Shown here: piece by piece, positions 28,004 to 36,568 of the stretch
Numbering within the stretch: the first letter of the stretch is position 1
How the letters are laid out: the number at the start of each line of letters is the position of its first letter
NCBI GenBank assembly: GCA_964473485.1
Contig: CAYYPH010000015.1
Span: 1 to 64,000, forward strand
Direction of reading: 5' to 3'
DNA: 64,000 bases
Source: CAIVAT01 sp964473485
Lineage (GTDB): Bacteria > Bacteroidota > Bacteroidia > Bacteroidales > FEN-979
Notes under the pieces: model-generated
Databases searched by the model: none
The model's input: only the letters and a program-made list of their open reading frames with translations
What the model was told of the DNA's origin: nothing
Made by a program: the position numbers and the translations under genes

Positions 28004-28984
28004 GTGGCCAAAAAAAAAGCAAATAAGGAAAAAAGCGACTCCGCAATATTTCCGTGGGGACATGCGCGGCGGTTCAACTCTTACACCGAACATATCCGGA
28101 AAGAGTTTGGCGGCAGGGTTCAGAAAGTGGTTGTGGATGCAGGATTCACCTGTCCCAACCGCGATGGTTTTAAAGGCATGGGAGGTTGCACCTACTGCGA
28201 CAACAATGCCTTCAACCCCTCCTACTGCCATCCAAGAGAGCACTTGCACACCCAGATCTCGAAAGGGATTTCGTTTCATGAAGTCAGGTACAGGAGGGCA
28301 CAGAAGTACCTGGTTTATTTCCAGCCATTCAGCAACACCTATGCGCCGTTGCAGGTTCTGCAGGATCTTTACGAAGAGGCCCTGGCCTACCCGGGGGTGA
28401 CCGGCATCGTGTTGGGCACCCGCCCCGATTGCATCGACGATGAAAAACTTGAGTATTTACGACAATTGTCGGAGAGAACCTTTGTTCAGGTTGAATACGG
28501 CATTGAATCTTGCTATAACGATACCCTGAAGAGAATCAACAGGGGACACGACTTTGAATGTTCGGCAGCCGTTATACAAAAAACCGCTGCGATGGGAATC
28601 AGGACCGGCGCGCATCTGATTTTCGGGTTACCGGGCGAATCAACCGGAATGATGCTGGACATGGCCGGTATTATATCACGGCTGCCGCTTCACTCCATAA
28701 AGTTCCATCAACTGCAGATCGTCAGAGGAACACCCATGGAACAGGAATTTCTCAACCATCCGGAAGATTTCGTGCAATTCTCACTTCCTGAATACATTGC
28801 CTTCATCATCCGGTTCATCGAACGGCTCAGCCCGTCCATTGTAATTGAACGGTTCTCAGGCGAGGTTCCTCCCCGTTACCTTCACCACAGTTCATGGCAA
28901 TTAATCAGGTACGACGAAGTACTCAGGATGATCGAAGCCGAAATGGCATCACTCGACACCTGGCAGGGAAGACATTACACGTGA
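28004..28984 (+). CDS. TIGR01212-family radical SAM protein
   Basis: A 326-residue radical SAM enzyme. The cluster-binding cysteines are C50, C62 and C65 (C-x11-C-x2-C, in FTCPNRDG..GGCTYC), the unusual spacing typical of the TIGR01212/YhcC family. The segment GTRPDCIDDEKLEYL and the glycine-rich HLIFGLPGES are conserved there too. The reaction is not established to my knowledge. The start is GTG at 28004 and the lysine-rich N-terminus is natural for the family. Its last 10 bases overlap the end of the convergent GPP34 gene. Confidence 0.9.
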   Translation: MAKKKANKEKSDSAIFPWGHARRFNSYTEHIRKEFGGRVQKVVVDAGFTCPNRDGFKGMGGCTYCDNNAFNPSYCHPREHLHTQISKGISFHEVRYRRAQKYLVYFQPFSNTYAPLQVLQDLYEEALAYPGVTGIVLGTRPDCIDDEKLEYLRQLSERTFVQVEYGIESCYNDTLKRINRGHDFECSAAVIQKTAAMGIRTGAHLIFGLPGESTGMMLDMAGIISRLPLHSIKFHQLQIVRGTPMEQEFLNHPEDFVQFSLPEYIAFIIRFIERLSPSIVIERFSGEVPPRYLHHSSWQLIRYDEVLRMIEAEMASLDTWQGRHYT

Positions 28985-29661
28985 ATGGAGACGTTTGAGG
29001 CAAGAATGGCCCTTGTGATGGCTGTTTGCAAAAGGCTGATGGTTTCTTCAACCGGGTTCTTTGGATATCTGAACTGGGTGATCTCATTGATCTTTCCACG
29101 CATCCTGAGGTATTGCAAGAAGCCACCGAAATTCTTCCTGATCATCCGGCAGGAGTTCATTACCACAAGGAGCATCAGGTCCTCGTTCGACAGGTGTTTG
29201 TCGTTCACGACGAGGTCATAAATCTCCTCCTGGATCTTCCGTTTCATCTCGAGGTTAAGGATCGGGAATTTTGTCTGATAAAAGACGATCATCAGGCTGT
29301 ATTCTTCGCGGGTTATGATCTTATCCTGGATCAGTTGTTTCAGTATCGTCTTGCGGAGAAGCAGCTTTTTGTAAACGATTCGTTGGATCCATGAGCGGAG
29401 GCTGCGGCGCTTTTTGGATGTTTTGATAAGGTTGAGCACCCGGTCGAGAACTACCTCACCGGTCGATTTGGGATTGATCACTGCAATGTCGTCGGATGTG
29501 ATCGTGATCCGGCCTTTTTGTTGCAGTTCAAACAAAATTGCACCGGCCAGGCCGAATTTAATCTTATGTTCCGATGCCCCGAACCATCCTTTATTATCAA
29601 GTGCGAGGAGGACAATCTTCTGAAGAAGATTCAGTTCAACTGGTTTCGTCGGTTTATCCAT
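28975..29661 (-). CDS. GPP34 (GOLPH3-like) family protein
   Basis: A 228-residue mainly helical protein matching the GPP34/VPS74 fold by its N-terminal NLLQKIVLLALDNKGWF, the GLAGAILFELQQKGRI segment and ITSDDIAVINPKSTGEVVLD. In eukaryotes the family binds phosphatidylinositol-4-phosphate at the Golgi. The role of bacterial members is unknown. It lies 57 bases after pstB on the same strand and could be part of the phosphate operon transcript, though no functional link is known. Confidence 0.82.
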   Translation of the reverse strand: MDKPTKPVELNLLQKIVLLALDNKGWFGASEHKIKFGLAGAILFELQQKGRITITSDDIAVINPKSTGEVVLDRVLNLIKTSKKRRSLRSWIQRIVYKKLLLRKTILKQLIQDKIITREEYSLMIVFYQTKFPILNLEMKRKIQEEIYDLVVNDKHLSNEDLMLLVVMNSCRMIRKNFGGFLQYLRMRGKINEITQFRYPKNPVEETISLLQTAITRAILASNVSIHV

Positions 29662-29718
29662 CAGCTCTGTTCATTTTTCCGACAATAAAATTAAACAAAA
29701 ATCAGATCAAAAAAGAAA

Positions 29719-30480
29719 TCAGTTAAAGGAACCACCGAGGTAAAGCTTTGTCTTCTCCATTTTGGGGTTTTCAAACACCTCTTTCACGCTACCCTGTTCA
29801 ATGACGTCGCCCAGGTACATGAAGATCACGTGGTCGGCTATCCGTTTGGCCTGCCGCAGAATATGGGTAACCAGCACAATGGTGTACTTATCCTTGAGGT
29901 TCAGAAATGTATCCTCAATAAACTGGCTCGATATGGGGTCGAGGGCAGAGGTAGGTTCATCGGCCAGGATGATCTCGGGGTTGACTGCAAGGCCGCGGGC
30001 CAGGCAAAGACGTTGCTGCTGGCCGATAGAAAGGCGGGATGCAGGTTCCCTCAAACGGTTCCTGATCTCATCCCAGAGATTCGCCTGCTGCAGGTAATGA
30101 ACCACCAGCCGGTGTATTTCAGTCCGTTTTTTTATCCCTCGCAATTTAAGTGCATAGGCAATGTTGTTGTAGATGGTCATTGGCAGCGGGTAGGGTCGTT
30201 GTGACAGGAGCCCCATCTGTTGCCGAAGTTTATAAATGTCGTCACGAGCTTCGAGGATATTCTTCTGATCGATCATGATGCGGCCACTCACTTTCAGCTC
30301 GGGGTAAAGGTCGGTAAGACGGTTCATGCATTTCAGCAGGGTTGTTTTACCGCATCCTGACGGCCCGAGGATAACCGTGATTTTGTTCCGTGGAATCTTG
30401 ATGTTGACATCTTTCAGTATCCGGTTATGACCGGCTGTTACATTGAGATCGTTGATTCCTATAATGATATTGTCGTCCAT
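29719..30480 (-). CDS. pstB: Phosphate ABC transporter ATP-binding protein
   Basis: A 253-residue ATPase of the high-affinity phosphate importer. Walker A GPSGCGKT is at 39-46, the signature LSIGQQQRLCLAR starts at 150 and Walker B ILADEP is at 171-176. The signature has Ile where most PstB have Gly (LSGGQ), a mild substitution. The segment QRPYPLPMTIYNNIAYALKL resembles the PstB phosphate-specific Q-loop. It follows pstA with a 10-base gap. No phoU is seen next to it. Confidence 0.95.
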   Translation of the reverse strand: MDDNIIIGINDLNVTAGHNRILKDVNIKIPRNKITVILGPSGCGKTTLLKCMNRLTDLYPELKVSGRIMIDQKNILEARDDIYKLRQQMGLLSQRPYPLPMTIYNNIAYALKLRGIKKRTEIHRLVVHYLQQANLWDEIRNRLREPASRLSIGQQQRLCLARGLAVNPEIILADEPTSALDPISSQFIEDTFLNLKDKYTIVLVTHILRQAKRIADHVIFMYLGDVIEQGSVKEVFENPKMEKTKLYLGGSFN

Positions 30481-30490
30481 TGCCCTAGCA

Positions 30491-31348
30491 TCAAAAATTA
30501 ATCTTCGTTTTGTGATATCGCTTCCCGAGACCCCGTGAGAAAAGACTGACCAACAGAATAATAACGGTTAAAACGAGCGCCGAAGCATAGGCCCGTTCCT
30601 GAACTTCCGGCACCGGTGAGGAGAGCTGGAAGAAGATAGAGAGCGGCAATGTTGCCACTGGCTCCAGGAGGCCATTCGGTATATGGTCGGTATAACCTGC
30701 GGTAAACAAAACGGAGGCAGCATCGCCGATGGCGCGTCCAAATGAAAGCAGGATGGCTGTAATGATTCCCGAAACCGACTGGCGTGTAAGTATCTTGAAT
30801 GCCGTTTCCGATTTATTGGAACCGAGGGAGTAGGAGGCCTCCTGCAACCCGATCGGGATGGTCCGCAGGATTTCGTCCATCGAGCGGATCATGATGGGCA
30901 GGATAAAGAGTGATACCGTAAGGGTTCCGGCGAGCAGCGAGGTTTGCAGACCGAGATAGATCATCAGGGTAAATCCGAATGCGCCGTAAACGATTGAGGG
31001 GATTCCCCAGACAAGATCCAGCAGAAATCTGACAACTCCCGTCACTTTTTTATGCCTGATCAGGAAAACATTCAGATACAGCGCTACCGGCAGACCGACA
31101 ATGAATGCGATGACGGTGGCTCCGAACGCAAGGGCTAGTGATCCGAGGATGGCATTCAGTATTCCCCCTTCCTTGCCGTAATAATAACCCCCTGATGGCT
31201 CGCTGGTCAGCATCTCCCATGAAATCGACCGGATCCCTTTTTCGAAGATGCTGTAAATGATGATGGCAAGGATTGCCAGGATGAATAAAGTCGCCAGAAA
31301 CATCATGACCTGAAAAAACCGCTCTTCTATCTTCTGTGCTCTGGTCAT
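30491..31348 (-). CDS. pstA: Phosphate ABC transporter permease PstA
   Basis: A 285-residue inner-membrane permease with about six hydrophobic segments. The cytoplasmic loop that docks onto PstB reads GLQEASYSLGSNKSETAFKI (EAA-type motif). Together with PstC it forms the phosphate channel. It begins one base after the pstC stop codon. Confidence 0.95.
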   Translation of the reverse strand: MTRAQKIEERFFQVMMFLATLFILAILAIIIYSIFEKGIRSISWEMLTSEPSGGYYYGKEGGILNAILGSLALAFGATVIAFIVGLPVALYLNVFLIRHKKVTGVVRFLLDLVWGIPSIVYGAFGFTLMIYLGLQTSLLAGTLTVSLFILPIMIRSMDEILRTIPIGLQEASYSLGSNKSETAFKILTRQSVSGIITAILLSFGRAIGDAASVLFTAGYTDHIPNGLLEPVATLPLSIFFQLSSPVPEVQERAYASALVLTVIILLVSLFSRGLGKRYHKTKINF

Positions 31349-31349
31349 A

Positions 31350-32240
31350 TCAGTACTTGTTGTATTTCACGATAAAAAAATGCATGATAAGGTTAAAGAA
31401 CAATGAAACGGCCAGGAGCAACAGTGCCGCAAACATCAGGGCAGAGTCGTAAAGGGGGATGGAAAGCATCTCGCCGTAGTTGTTGGCGATAAGTGCCGGG
31501 AGTGTGTAACCCGGATCAAAGACACCATCCGGCATCCGGACCACATTACCGACCACCATCAGCACGGCCATTGTCTCGCCGAAAGCCCTTGCCAGTCCAA
31601 ATCCGAAGGCCGCTATAATACCCGGCAGCGCTTTCCGGATGAGTACATGTTTGATGGTTTGCCAGCGGGTTGCACCGAGCGAAAGGGTGGCTTCCTTCAG
31701 CTCCATCGGTATGGCCCTGAATATCTCGATGAGGATATTGAGAATAAAGGGTATGATCATGATGGAGAGAACAAAGGCAGCCGCCAGTATACTGTAACCC
31801 ATGGTCTGTATGCCCAGCATGGGGCCCAGATACTTTGATATGAAGGGAACGATCACGAGAATCCCCCAGAGACCATAGACCACGGAGGGGATGCCTGCCA
31901 GGATATCAATGGCTGGATGCATGATCCGAAGGATGAACTTCCGGGTATACTGTGTTACAAAAATGGCGGTGAGAAGGCATACCGGTGCGGTGATCACCAT
32001 GGCCAGCAGGGTTACCCAGATTGAGCCAACGATAAAAGGGGCAAAGCCGAACTGTCCGCTGCTGGGTCGCCAGCTGGATGAAAAGATGAGATCGGCAATC
32101 GATTTATCGTGCAGTAGAAAGACCGATTTGAGATAGAGGCCGAGAAAAAGAAGAAATGGAAGGAAGGCAACCAGCAACAAACTGATGATCATCCATGTAT
32201 AGTTTACAACATGCCGTTGTTGCCGGTTAAGCAGGTACAT
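31350..32240 (-). CDS. pstC: Phosphate ABC transporter permease PstC
   Basis: A 296-residue inner-membrane permease with about six hydrophobic segments. The EAA loop is seen as ELKEATLSLGATRWQTIKHV, and GIPSVVYGLWG is conserved in the family. It pairs with PstA and lies two bases after pstS. Confidence 0.95.
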   Translation of the reverse strand: MYLLNRQQRHVVNYTWMIISLLLVAFLPFLLFLGLYLKSVFLLHDKSIADLIFSSSWRPSSGQFGFAPFIVGSIWVTLLAMVITAPVCLLTAIFVTQYTRKFILRIMHPAIDILAGIPSVVYGLWGILVIVPFISKYLGPMLGIQTMGYSILAAAFVLSIMIIPFILNILIEIFRAIPMELKEATLSLGATRWQTIKHVLIRKALPGIIAAFGFGLARAFGETMAVLMVVGNVVRMPDGVFDPGYTLPALIANNYGEMLSIPLYDSALMFAALLLLAVSLFFNLIMHFFIVKYNKY

Positions 32241-32242
32241 AG

Positions 32243-33229
32243 TTAATTCAGTTCTTGCAGGTCTGCACTTACCTGTTCGGGTTTAATATTCACGTAACCA
32301 GCTTCAAAAACCAATTTCTGACCATCCGTCAGGATCCATTTAAGGAAGGTGATCACAAGGGGATTGACTGGTTTTCCGCCGGAAACGAAGTAGAGATCGC
32401 GGGCCGGCGGTGAAGGATACCTACCGTCATTGATGGCCTTGATGACCTCGTCCATATTCATGTAAAAATCTTCTTCAGGATCGATCACTCCATTGTCGTT
32501 CAGGTCGATCGGAACAACGCTCAGTCCAGGGTAGGGCTTTCTGGATTTCATTTCATACACAAAGCCAAGATTGTTGAAACCGATCCCCCCGGTATTTTTT
32601 CTCACGGCATCGGCTACGCCGGGATCGCCGTTCACACCAAGTCCCAGGAGATCCTCCTGTTTTTTTCCGCTGAGGTATTTGGCCCACATATCAGCGGCAC
32701 CACATGCATCGGACCTGGAGAAGGCATTAATTTCGGTGGACAGAGAGGTTCCGGTAACCTGGCCCCAGGTCTTCAGATTTCCGGATATAAAGATATCATA
32801 GAACTGTTGCCGTGTCATCCCTTTTCTATGGAGGATGCCGACCACCGGGTTCTGCGAATTGATTGTAGGTAACACGGCATCCTTGGCGACGGCTATCCAC
32901 CATGCCCCCTTGGCCTTCTCCTCAGGGCTTACCTCCTTTGAAAACATTGCCAGGTCTACCATTTTTGAAAGGGCATCGGTCATGCCTTTGCCGGCACCGC
33001 CGGCCGATACATTGACGGTTACCTTCGGGTGAAGTTTTTCAAATTCTTCGGCCCACCTTACCGTAAGCGGATAGAGGGCAAACGCCCCTGAAATGGTTAT
33101 CTTTCCTCTGAGGGTATCACCCTTTTCTGTTACTGAAGATGACGGACCGTTGTTGCAGGATACGAATATCAGCAGTCCTGCCGTCATGGAAATAAAGAAA
33201 ATCGTTAAAGTACTTAAATGCCTCTTCAT
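32243..33229 (-). CDS. pstS: Periplasmic phosphate-binding lipoprotein
   Basis: A 328-residue solute-binding protein with a lipoprotein signal (FVSC, lipid-carrying C25). The phosphate-binding pattern begins ISGAFALYPLTVRWAEEF and continues GGAGKGMTDAL and FSRSDACGAADMW, matching phosphate-binding PstS of the shorter branch. The ATG at 33229 (MKRHLSTLT) puts the signal peptide in place. The upstream ATG at 33256 would add nine residues. First gene of pstSCAB, with a promoter 78 bases upstream. Confidence 0.94.
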   Translation of the reverse strand: MKRHLSTLTIFFISMTAGLLIFVSCNNGPSSSVTEKGDTLRGKITISGAFALYPLTVRWAEEFEKLHPKVTVNVSAGGAGKGMTDALSKMVDLAMFSKEVSPEEKAKGAWWIAVAKDAVLPTINSQNPVVGILHRKGMTRQQFYDIFISGNLKTWGQVTGTSLSTEINAFSRSDACGAADMWAKYLSGKKQEDLLGLGVNGDPGVADAVRKNTGGIGFNNLGFVYEMKSRKPYPGLSVVPIDLNDNGVIDPEEDFYMNMDEVIKAINDGRYPSPPARDLYFVSGGKPVNPLVITFLKWILTDGQKLVFEAGYVNIKPEQVSADLQELN

Positions 33230-33306
33230 GATCTGACCCTTAATAAAATACTGCAAACCGAATGGAAGAAGTCACCAATCAGCCGGCAACATTAATTTAG
33301 AAGAGG

Positions 33307-33337
33307 TAAAATTAACCCTTTCTGAGGTATCACCAAA
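33307..33337 (-). promoter_or_regulatory. Promoter of the pst operon
   Basis: On the minus strand TTTG (33337-33334) stands 19 bases upstream of TAATTTTA (33314-33307), one mismatch from TAnnTTTG. The predicted start is near 33300. The -33 element lies at the edge of the inverted repeat at 33329-33352. Confidence 0.55.
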
Positions 33338-33352
33338 AAAAATAAAGGTGAT
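33329..33352. promoter_or_regulatory. Inverted repeat over the pst -33 element, candidate operator
   Basis: ATCACC (33329-33334) and GGTGAT (33347-33352) are perfect inverted repeats with a 12-base AT-rich centre. They straddle the -33 element of the pst promoter, which fits a dimeric regulator site. The centre is not followed by a T run on either strand in terminator position, so a terminator is less likely. The regulator is unknown. Confidence 0.35.
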
Positions 33353-33362
33353 TGACAAAAAT

Positions 33363-34328
33363 TCAGGAAAGGAGGTGATCGATGATCTCCTCAACCTTCT
33401 TCCCTTCTGCTTCAGCTTTGTAATTGCGTACAATCCTGTGACGAAGCACCGAAGTGGCAACTGCTTTTACGTCGGCAATATCGGGCGAATATCTGCCATT
33501 GAGGGCCGCATGACACTTGGCACCGAGGATGAGGTACTGCGAGGCCCTGGGACCGGCACCCCAGCTCAGGTAAAGGCCGGCCCACGGGTCGGACCTCGCA
33601 GTGCCGGGACGGGTCTTCGAAACCAGTTCCACCGCATAGTGATAAACATTGTCGGGCACCGGAACTTTACGGATGAGGTTCTGGAAATATATGATCTCTT
33701 CGGCCGAGATAACAACCTCAGGCTGAACCGACTTTTCAGTCGTTGTCGATTTCACGATCCTTATCTCTTCATCGAATGAGGGATAATCGAGCCAGATGTT
33801 GAACATAAAACGGTCGAGCTGGGCCTCAGGCAGCGGATAGGTGCCTTCCTGCTCGATCGGATTCTGGGTGGCAAGCACAAAAAAGGGTTCTTCCAGATGG
33901 TACGTGATGCCGGCGACCGTAACTGCTTTCTCCTGCATGGCTTCGAGCAGGGCCGACTGGGTTTTCGGCGGGGTACGGTTGATTTCGTCAGCAAGGATGA
34001 TGTTGGCGAAGACCGGGCCTTTGATGAAGCGGAAATGGCGGTTCTCATCCAGTATCTCCGTTCCTATAATATCCGAAGGCATAAGGTCGGGTGTAAACTG
34101 AATGCGATGGTACGTAAGTCCCAGTGATTTCGACAGGGTATTCACCATCAGCGTTTTGGCCAGGCCGGGAACTCCCACAAGCAGACAATGTCCCTTGCAG
34201 AAAATTGAAATCAAAAGATTTTTAACGATATCATCCTGTCCGATGATCACCTTTGCAATCTCACTCTTTAACCGGGAATATTTCTGAACCAGGGCGTCAA
34301 CCGCTTCAACATCCGTACGATAGGTCAT
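33363..34328 (-). CDS. MoxR-family AAA+ ATPase
   Basis: A 321-residue AAA+ ATPase of the MoxR group. The P-loop is GVPGLAKT (52-59), Walker B is ILADEINRTPPKTQSALLEA and the sensor segment is FVLATQNPIEQEGTYPLPEAQ. MoxR proteins act as chaperones that help assemble or activate partner proteins, often next to a von Willebrand factor A (DUF58) gene. No such partner is adjacent here. The upstream neighbours on the same strand are periplasmic folding factors. Confidence 0.93.
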   Translation of the reverse strand: MTYRTDVEAVDALVQKYSRLKSEIAKVIIGQDDIVKNLLISIFCKGHCLLVGVPGLAKTLMVNTLSKSLGLTYHRIQFTPDLMPSDIIGTEILDENRHFRFIKGPVFANIILADEINRTPPKTQSALLEAMQEKAVTVAGITYHLEEPFFVLATQNPIEQEGTYPLPEAQLDRFMFNIWLDYPSFDEEIRIVKSTTTEKSVQPEVVISAEEIIYFQNLIRKVPVPDNVYHYAVELVSKTRPGTARSDPWAGLYLSWGAGPRASQYLILGAKCHAALNGRYSPDIADVKAVATSVLRHRIVRNYKAEAEGKKVEEIIDHLLS

Positions 34329-34330
34329 AA

Positions 34331-35722
34331 TTAGTTTGTTTTGGTCTTTACCCAGGCACGCTGGAATGTGCAGTGCCTGTAATCTTCCATCACCACGATG
34401 TAGGTTGATAGCATTTTCTGATCAACCCAGCCTTCCACGACTTCCATCTTTTTCTTCTCCAGGGCCATCTGCTGAATTCTGGCATAATCGTCCTCCAGGT
34501 TTGCTTTATGAGGACTGGTACGCGATTTCAGGTAAAATATCCGGTAATCCTGTTTGCCTCGTTCGGTGTTCAGCACGGGGGCAGACACCTCGCCTACCTT
34601 GAGCTTGTCGACGACGAAGAAAACCTTGGCATCAATCTGTGAGGCTTCGAACTTACTGTTTCCGCTGGCCGGATTGATCAGCCATCCTCCGCTGTTCCTG
34701 TTGGGGTCGTCAGAATATTTCAGGACCGCCTGGTCGAACGTGATGGCTTTTTTGTTAATCAGTGAAACGACAGAATCGAGCGACACTTTGGCTATGTTCA
34801 GGTTCACCGGCGAGACTTTAGGCTGAAGAAGGATGTGCCTGACGTTGATGTATTCTCCCCGCCTTTCGATCATCTGGATCAGGTGAAACCCATCCTCGGT
34901 CTCAACAATGTCGGAGACTTCGCCCGGTTTTAATTTAAAGGAGGCTGCTTCGAATTCCGGGCGCATCTCGCCCCTCCTGAACATCCCCAGTTCGCCGCCC
35001 TGCTTGGAGGAGCCCGGATCCTCCGAATAGAGCACCGCCAGGGTGCTGAAATCATCACCCTTTTGGATTCTTTCCTTAAAGCTCTTTAGTTTGTCGCGTG
35101 CGGCCTGCTTTTCCGCCTCACCCATAGCCGGATGTCTCACAATCACACCAATTTCGTATTCGGAGCTGATCAAAGGGATACTGTCTTTCGGCATTTTTTT
35201 GAAAAACGCTTTCACTTCGGAGGGTGTAATGGCAACATCTTTTGTGATCTTCTGTTGTTCCTGCTCGGTAAGCATTTGCTCCCTGATCACTTCCCTGAGT
35301 TCGTTTTTTATTTCCAGGAGTGACTTCCCGAAATGTTCTTCAAGGCGTTCAGGTGTTCCGGCCTGGGAGATAAAAAACCGCATTCGCCGGTCCATTTCCG
35401 ATTCCACCTGGTCATCGGTAACAGTGATGCTGTCGACCTGAGCCTGGTGCAGCAGCAACTTCTGATAAAGCAGGTTTTCGAGGATCTGGCATTTCAGACT
35501 GGTTGCGGTTCCCTGAATGATGCCCTGGCTCCTGATCTGAATATACTGGCTTTCGATATCGGATCTGAGGACCATGTTGCCTCCGACCACTGCTGCCACA
35601 GCATCGATGATTGTATCGGGGCGGTTCTGCGCGGCTGCCGGCGATGCATTAAAAGCAAGTAAGAAAATGCAAAAAAACGCTGTGGTGATAAGTTTCATAA
35701 ACGGAAGTTTGGGCTTGTCCAT
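34331..35722 (-). CDS. SurA-like periplasmic peptidyl-prolyl isomerase
   Basis: A 463-residue exported protein with a signal peptide ending near ASPAAAQ, a SurA N-terminal chaperone domain (about 40-175) and parvulin-type isomerase domains. The clearest parvulin pattern is FSTLAVLYSEDPGSSKQGGELG followed by VETEDGFHLIQM. A second begins at INVRHILLQP. It helps outer-membrane proteins fold. Translation may start at 35722 or at the methionine at 35698, which gives a shorter signal peptide. It starts directly at the stop of the lipoprotein gene upstream. Confidence 0.9.
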   Translation of the reverse strand: MDKPKLPFMKLITTAFFCIFLLAFNASPAAAQNRPDTIIDAVAAVVGGNMVLRSDIESQYIQIRSQGIIQGTATSLKCQILENLLYQKLLLHQAQVDSITVTDDQVESEMDRRMRFFISQAGTPERLEEHFGKSLLEIKNELREVIREQMLTEQEQQKITKDVAITPSEVKAFFKKMPKDSIPLISSEYEIGVIVRHPAMGEAEKQAARDKLKSFKERIQKGDDFSTLAVLYSEDPGSSKQGGELGMFRRGEMRPEFEAASFKLKPGEVSDIVETEDGFHLIQMIERRGEYINVRHILLQPKVSPVNLNIAKVSLDSVVSLINKKAITFDQAVLKYSDDPNRNSGGWLINPASGNSKFEASQIDAKVFFVVDKLKVGEVSAPVLNTERGKQDYRIFYLKSRTSPHKANLEDDYARIQQMALEKKKMEVVEGWVDQKMLSTYIVVMEDYRHCTFQRAWVKTKTN

Positions 35723-36562
35723 TCAATATATTTCGAAATCGTTATCCGACCTGGCCCTGTTGAAGATATCCTGCTGCATGGTATTCAACAGATCTACCTT
35801 TCGCTTGTTCAGGATAATATCAATGATCCGCTGCCGTTCAAAACTTAACGGTGAAACGCTTTCTTTTATTTTAAAATCGTCAAACCGCACCAGGTAGATA
35901 AAGAGAGAGTCCTGATACTCAAGAAACCGGTTATTCTTCAGAAAATCTTCCTGATTGTAACTTTTTACAGGCACAAGTTTAAGCAGGTCGCTGAAAAGCA
36001 ACCAGTTCTGGTTATCGAGAAAAAAATCGGCTGCCTGCTTTTCACATAGATCAGCCAGGCGGTTCCTATCATCCGGGTCATCAGAGTTCAGGTATTTTAT
36101 AAACTGCTTCAATGATCTGTTACGAAGGGGAAGTTTGACATACCGGAACTGCACTATATTATCCTTAAGCAGGAAATTCTGCTGATTGGCATCATAGTAA
36201 CTCTGAATTTCATCATTGGTAACTAGGGTGTCGAGTTTCTGCCTGACCAAAGCATTCTCATATTCGTAAATGATGAGTGAGTTTTTGTAATTCTCCAGTT
36301 GTCGTGAAAAATCGAGTTGTTCGCCGGTAAGGTTCTTTTCAGCCTGATGAATAATGAGCCGTTGCGATATCCAGTTCCGGACATAAGCCTTTGCAAGTGC
36401 GATACTATCTGCAGAGGAGGTTCCGGCAGGGATCACATCACGTAGCTCGGACTCATAAAGATATTCATCATAAGCCCTGGCCAGGACACGTTCATCACTT
36501 TTTTTAAATAGGGTTCCGCACGAGGCAAGGACGACCAACAGGAGAATGAATGCCCGATTCAC
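35723..36562 (-). CDS. SurA-type chaperone lipoprotein without clear isomerase domain
   Basis: A 279-residue lipoprotein (lipobox LASC near residue 15). The helical segment AYVRNWISQRLIIHQAEKNL and the following LVTNDEIQSYYDANQQNFLL resemble the SurA/PpiC N-terminal domain that precedes a parvulin domain. The region after it lacks the parvulin landmarks F-x-x-L-A-x-x-x-S and G-G-x-L-G. It may be a chaperone-only relative of the two flanking isomerases. It sits seven bases after one and abuts the other. Confidence 0.7.
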   Translation of the reverse strand: MNRAFILLLVVLASCGTLFKKSDERVLARAYDEYLYESELRDVIPAGTSSADSIALAKAYVRNWISQRLIIHQAEKNLTGEQLDFSRQLENYKNSLIIYEYENALVRQKLDTLVTNDEIQSYYDANQQNFLLKDNIVQFRYVKLPLRNRSLKQFIKYLNSDDPDDRNRLADLCEKQAADFFLDNQNWLLFSDLLKLVPVKSYNQEDFLKNNRFLEYQDSLFIYLVRFDDFKIKESVSPLSFERQRIIDIILNKRKVDLLNTMQQDIFNRARSDNDFEIY

Positions 36563-36568
36563 AGCAGG

